A DNA stretch of 7,069 nt from Desulfobacter curvatus DSM 3379 (lineage in GTDB: Bacteria > Desulfobacterota > Desulfobacteria > Desulfobacterales > Desulfobacteraceae). The notes below the pieces were generated by a model. That model did not search any database, was not told the DNA's origin, and saw only the letters and a program-made list of their open reading frames with translations. The stretch lies in NCBI RefSeq assembly GCF_000373985.1, contig NZ_KB892930.1, forward strand, positions 1-7,069, given 5' to 3'. The position numbers were made by a program, and so were the translations under genes. Positions within the stretch are counted from its first letter, which is position 1, and each line of letters opens with the position of its first letter. Positions 4,778 through 7,069 of this stretch are shown here, piece after piece.

Positions 4778-6130
4778 ATGACTGATTCCCGCAAACAAAA
4801 ATTGATTGATCTGGGGCCGCACGCCCTTGCAGATGCCTTGTTGAATCTTGCAGTCCATTCCGATGAGGCGGATGACCTGATTGAACAGCTGATTGCCACC
4901 CCAAAGGAAAATGTTCAACGATTTAAGAAGAAGCTTTCCGGCCTGAAACATTCAAATCGCTTTATTGACTGGCAGGGAGCCTCCGGTTTTGCCCGAGAAC
5001 TGGAAATGCTGCTGCAGGATTTAAAATCCGGTGTGGATGATCCACTCACCGGCATTGAACTTGTTGCGGCATTTTACGAGGCTGACAATACCATTTTTGA
5101 GATGTGCGATGACTCCAGCGGAAATATTGGAGATATTTTCCGCTATAATGCTAAAGAACTGTTTGTGGACTATGCCTCACGCTGTAAAGACAAAGAAAGA
5201 ATTGCGGAGATCGTTCTTAAGGTAAATCAAAAGGACAGTTACGGCATCCGGGACACTTTGATTGATTGTGCAGGAGTGTGTCTGCCTGAGGATATTATCC
5301 GAACGATGATTACAACGCTTCAGAAATGGGCAGACAAAGAAAAAGATGAATACGGCAAACGTCATCACCTGATGCTGATCGAATCACTGGCCCGCCAGAT
5401 CAAGGATGCAAAGCTGTTTGAGAAAACGCGCATCGCTTCATGGGGAAAGCTGTCCACAGCGGCACTGATTGATATTGCCCGGGTATACCTTGAAAGCACA
5501 GATGTTGAAACCGCCCATTCCTGGCTGAAGAAAATCCCGGAAGGTGAAACCTTTCAAGCATACGAGCGGGATAAGCTCCTTGAGGAGATCTACCATAAGC
5601 AGGGTGATTCTGAAAAGCTGACAAAACTTCTGTACCAGAAATACAGATCCCATCATTCCACTGACACTTTGCAGGCGCTTCTGGATGTCATCGGTCATGA
5701 CAAACGGGATGATACTATCAATGATGAAGTTGAGCAAATCCTGAAAACCGACAGGCTACGAGAATCTGATGCCAAATTCCTGATTGCAGTCGGGAAGATA
5801 GATGACGCCGAAGAATATCTTCTGGGGCGTGCCGACCAGCTTGATGGCAACTATTACGGCAGTCTGCTTTCTCTGGCAGAAGCGATGGAGTCAGAAAATC
5901 GCCATCTTGTTACTAGCCTGATATACCGCAGTCTGCTTGTCTCAATTCTGGAACGTGGGTACACCAAGGCCTACCCCCATGGCATTCGGTATCTGAAAAA
6001 GTTGGATAAACTGGCGGCAAGCGTCGCCAACTGGAAACAATTTAATCATCACGAAGCTTTCAAAGAGAAGATCATTCAGGCTCATGGCCGAAAACGAAGC
6101 TTCTGGTCAAAATATGAGGTGAAGAAATGA
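4778..6130 (+). CDS. DUF6880 family protein
   Basis: This is a 450-aa soluble, helix-rich protein with no signal peptide or membrane segment. I recognise it as DUF6880, a family without established biochemical function. Visible family features are the N-terminal GPHALADALLNLA helix, RFIDWQGASGFARELE (61-76), the conserved DDSSGNIGDIF (111-121), TPR-like helical pairs in the middle (for example YLESTDVETAHSWLKKIPEG), and the basic-aromatic C-terminus HGRKRSFWSKYE. The repeat-like helices suggest a protein-interaction scaffold. I chose ATG 4778 over the in-frame start at 4751 because a GGAG lies 6 nt before it and the family begins MTDSRKQKL-like. The gene ends with an ATGA overlap with the pRiA4b-like gene, so the two are translated together. 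Members are often seen near restriction, helicase and RhuM genes, which supports a defence-island accessory role. That role is inference. Confidence 0.85.
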   Translation: MTDSRKQKLIDLGPHALADALLNLAVHSDEADDLIEQLIATPKENVQRFKKKLSGLKHSNRFIDWQGASGFARELEMLLQDLKSGVDDPLTGIELVAAFYEADNTIFEMCDDSSGNIGDIFRYNAKELFVDYASRCKDKERIAEIVLKVNQKDSYGIRDTLIDCAGVCLPEDIIRTMITTLQKWADKEKDEYGKRHHLMLIESLARQIKDAKLFEKTRIASWGKLSTAALIDIARVYLESTDVETAHSWLKKIPEGETFQAYERDKLLEEIYHKQGDSEKLTKLLYQKYRSHHSTDTLQALLDVIGHDKRDDTINDEVEQILKTDRLRESDAKFLIAVGKIDDAEEYLLGRADQLDGNYYGSLLSLAEAMESENRHLVTSLIYRSLLVSILERGYTKAYPHGIRYLKKLDKLAASVANWKQFNHHEAFKEKIIQAHGRKRSFWSKYEVKK

Positions 6131-6717
6131 ACGAACGATTTTATCTGCTGAAAATACAACTACTTGATATCGAACCGGCAATCTGGCGTCGTTTTGTAGT
6201 GCCCGCCAGCATTACGCTGGACCGGTTCCACGATGTTATCCAGATTGTTATGGGTTGGACCGACAGCCATCTGCACCAATTCACCATCGGTAGTAAACGA
6301 TACACGGAATACCCGGAATCGAAAGAAGAGGGGCTGGTCTGCGGCAGATACCGTCTTGGAAATCTGATCAAGCAGAAAGGCCGTACCTTTCGTTATCTGT
6401 ATGATTTCGGGGATAGCTGGGAGCATGAACTGGTTCTGGAGGAAAGCCGCTATTTCAATCCGGAACTGAGAACGGAGCTGGCCTGTTTTGAAGGCGAGCG
6501 GGCCTGCCCTCCTGAAGATGTAGGCGGCGTACCCGGCTACTTTGAATTCTGCAACGCCCTGGAGGACCCGAGCCATGAAGAGCACGAAGGTTACATGGAA
6601 TGGTCCGGTGGCGATTACGACAGTGATCGGTTTGATTCCGGTTCTATCAACTGGGAGTTGATGAAATACCTCCGTTGGTCCCGGGACAGGTATCAAAACT
6701 GGGGCGGCGTTGAATGA
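6127..6717 (+). CDS. Plasmid pRiA4b ORF-3 family protein
   Basis: This 196-aa protein is a complete single domain of the pRiA4b ORF-3-like family (PF07929). Key segments are YLLKIQLLDIEPAIWRRFVVP (6-26), FHDVIQIVMGW (34-44), the signature YDFGDSWEHEL (92-102), GERACPPEDVGG (123-134) and a C-terminal GGDYDSDRFD (161-170). The family is widespread on plasmids and in IS1096-type elements as a passenger gene, and its molecular function is unknown. Conserved acidic and Cys/His-containing stretches could bind metal or nucleic acid, but this is not shown. The start codon overlaps the stop of the DUF6880 gene (ATGA), and its stop overlaps the start of the RhuM gene in the same way, so all three are translationally coupled. 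DUF6880 and pRiA4b-like proteins may act as a pair. The length is normal and no damage is seen. Confidence 0.92.
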   Translation: MNERFYLLKIQLLDIEPAIWRRFVVPASITLDRFHDVIQIVMGWTDSHLHQFTIGSKRYTEYPESKEEGLVCGRYRLGNLIKQKGRTFRYLYDFGDSWEHELVLEESRYFNPELRTELACFEGERACPPEDVGGVPGYFEFCNALEDPSHEEHEGYMEWSGGDYDSDRFDSGSINWELMKYLRWSRDRYQNWGGVE

Positions 6718-7069
6718 AGACGGATAAAAACAAGCAACTTCAAAAAGCTGGAAAAAAAGAGACTTCTATTGTTCGTTCCTCGGCGGCCGAGTATCTAACA
6801 TTTGTTGCAGCCACAGGCAAGAGCGGTGTTGAGGCGGTATACGCAGACGAGAACATCTGGCTGACCCAGAAAATGATAGCCACGCTCTATGACGTTGATG
6901 TCAGGACGGTAAACTATCATTTGAAAAGGATATTTAGAGACAGTGAGTTAGAGGAAATTTCAGTTATCCGAAATTTTCGGATAACTGCCTCTGATGGCAA
7001 AAATTATAACACCAATCACTACAATCTCTCGGCCATCATCGCCATCGGTTATAAGGTCAATTCGGAGCG
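6714..7069 (+). CDS. rhuM: RhuM family protein, N-terminal part (cut by window edge)
   Basis: The frame opens at an ATG overlapping the previous stop and runs 118 codons to the window edge; the family is usually about 330 aa. After a Lys-rich start come ENIWLTQKMIATLYDVDVRT (46-65), then VNYHLKRIFRDSEL, ISVIRNFRITASDGKNYNT and HYNLSAIIAIGYKVNSE. These are the defining blocks of Virulence_RhuM (PF13310). The first block is a KilA-N/Bro-like DNA-binding helix-turn-helix. RhuM was named from a Salmonella pathogenicity island, but most homologues sit inside or beside type I restriction-modification operons (hsdM-rhuM-hsdS-hsdR), and their role is not settled. Being the third gene of a coupled operon, it suggests that restriction-type genes may follow beyond 7069. 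A perfect 27-bp palindrome lies within this gene. Family identity is secure, function is not. Confidence 0.92.
   Translation, partial: MKTDKNKQLQKAGKKETSIVRSSAAEYLTFVAATGKSGVEAVYADENIWLTQKMIATLYDVDVRTVNYHLKRIFRDSELEEISVIRNFRITASDGKNYNTNHYNLSAIIAIGYKVNSE
6961..6987. repeat. Perfect 27-bp palindrome inside the RhuM gene
   Basis: CAGTTATCCGAAA (6961-6973) is followed by one T and then its exact reverse complement TTTCGGATAACTG (6975-6987). It lies wholly within coding sequence, in the codons for the conserved SVIRNFRIT block. On DNA it could be a dyad-symmetric protein-binding site; on RNA it would form a strong hairpin with a 3-5 nt loop in mid-gene. No T-run follows it. Because it covers conserved residues, part of the symmetry may come from the protein sequence. 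Confidence 0.8.

Noticed and set aside
6160..6696. 178-codon minus-strand frame
   Set aside because: Entirely antisense to the pRiA4b ORF-3-like gene, which carries all family motifs.

Overview
The window looks like bacterial chromosome from a Gram-negative anaerobe. The outer-membrane TonB-dependent receptor requires a Gram-negative envelope. The pairing of that receptor with a PchR-type AraC regulator, the moderate base composition, and the DUF6880/pRiA4b/RhuM proteins all fit Desulfobacterota (Desulfobacteraceae-like) from memory. The taxonomic call is inference only; no rRNA or marker gene is present.

Layout, left to right. (1) Positions 1-186, minus strand: the first 62 codons of a transposase with a zinc-ribbon N-terminus, most like the IS1595 family. 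Its 3' part lies outside the window. (2) 187-477: noncoding flank with a GC-rich, hairpin-rich core of unknown role. (3) 478-3711, minus strand: an iron/metal-uptake control unit made of a 710-aa TonB-dependent receptor preceded by its probable AraC/PchR-type activator. The 183-bp gap between them holds a -10-like box, an inverted repeat where the -35 would be, a repeated 9-mer and a pair of 21-bp-spaced direct repeats, which is the layout expected of an AraC-activated promoter. The regulator has its own strong sigma70-like promoter. (4) 3712-4380: an AT-rich gap. It contains a short relic of the C-terminus of a second TonB-dependent receptor, a region with no convincing gene, and then a promoter preceded by three tandem 10-bp repeats. 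(5) 4381-7069, plus strand: a compact operon of a 65-aa excisionase-type helix-turn-helix protein, about 200 bp of apparently decayed coding sequence, a DUF6880 protein, a plasmid pRiA4b ORF-3-like protein and the start of a RhuM-family protein. The last three overlap by ATGA junctions.

How it works together: the left half is a transport and regulation pair that probably senses a siderophore or related ligand and switches on its own receptor. It shows signs of past rearrangement, with an IS on one side and a receptor stub on the other. The right half resembles the accessory part of a defence or restriction-type island. An Xis/MerR-like HTH protein and RhuM are often seen near type I restriction-modification or helicase/methylase genes, but no nuclease, methylase or helicase is intact here. 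The rest of the system would have to lie to the right of position 7069, or was deleted at the scar around 4575-4777. The most interesting parts are this operon with its internal scar, the triple-decamer promoter, and a perfect 27-bp palindrome inside the RhuM gene.
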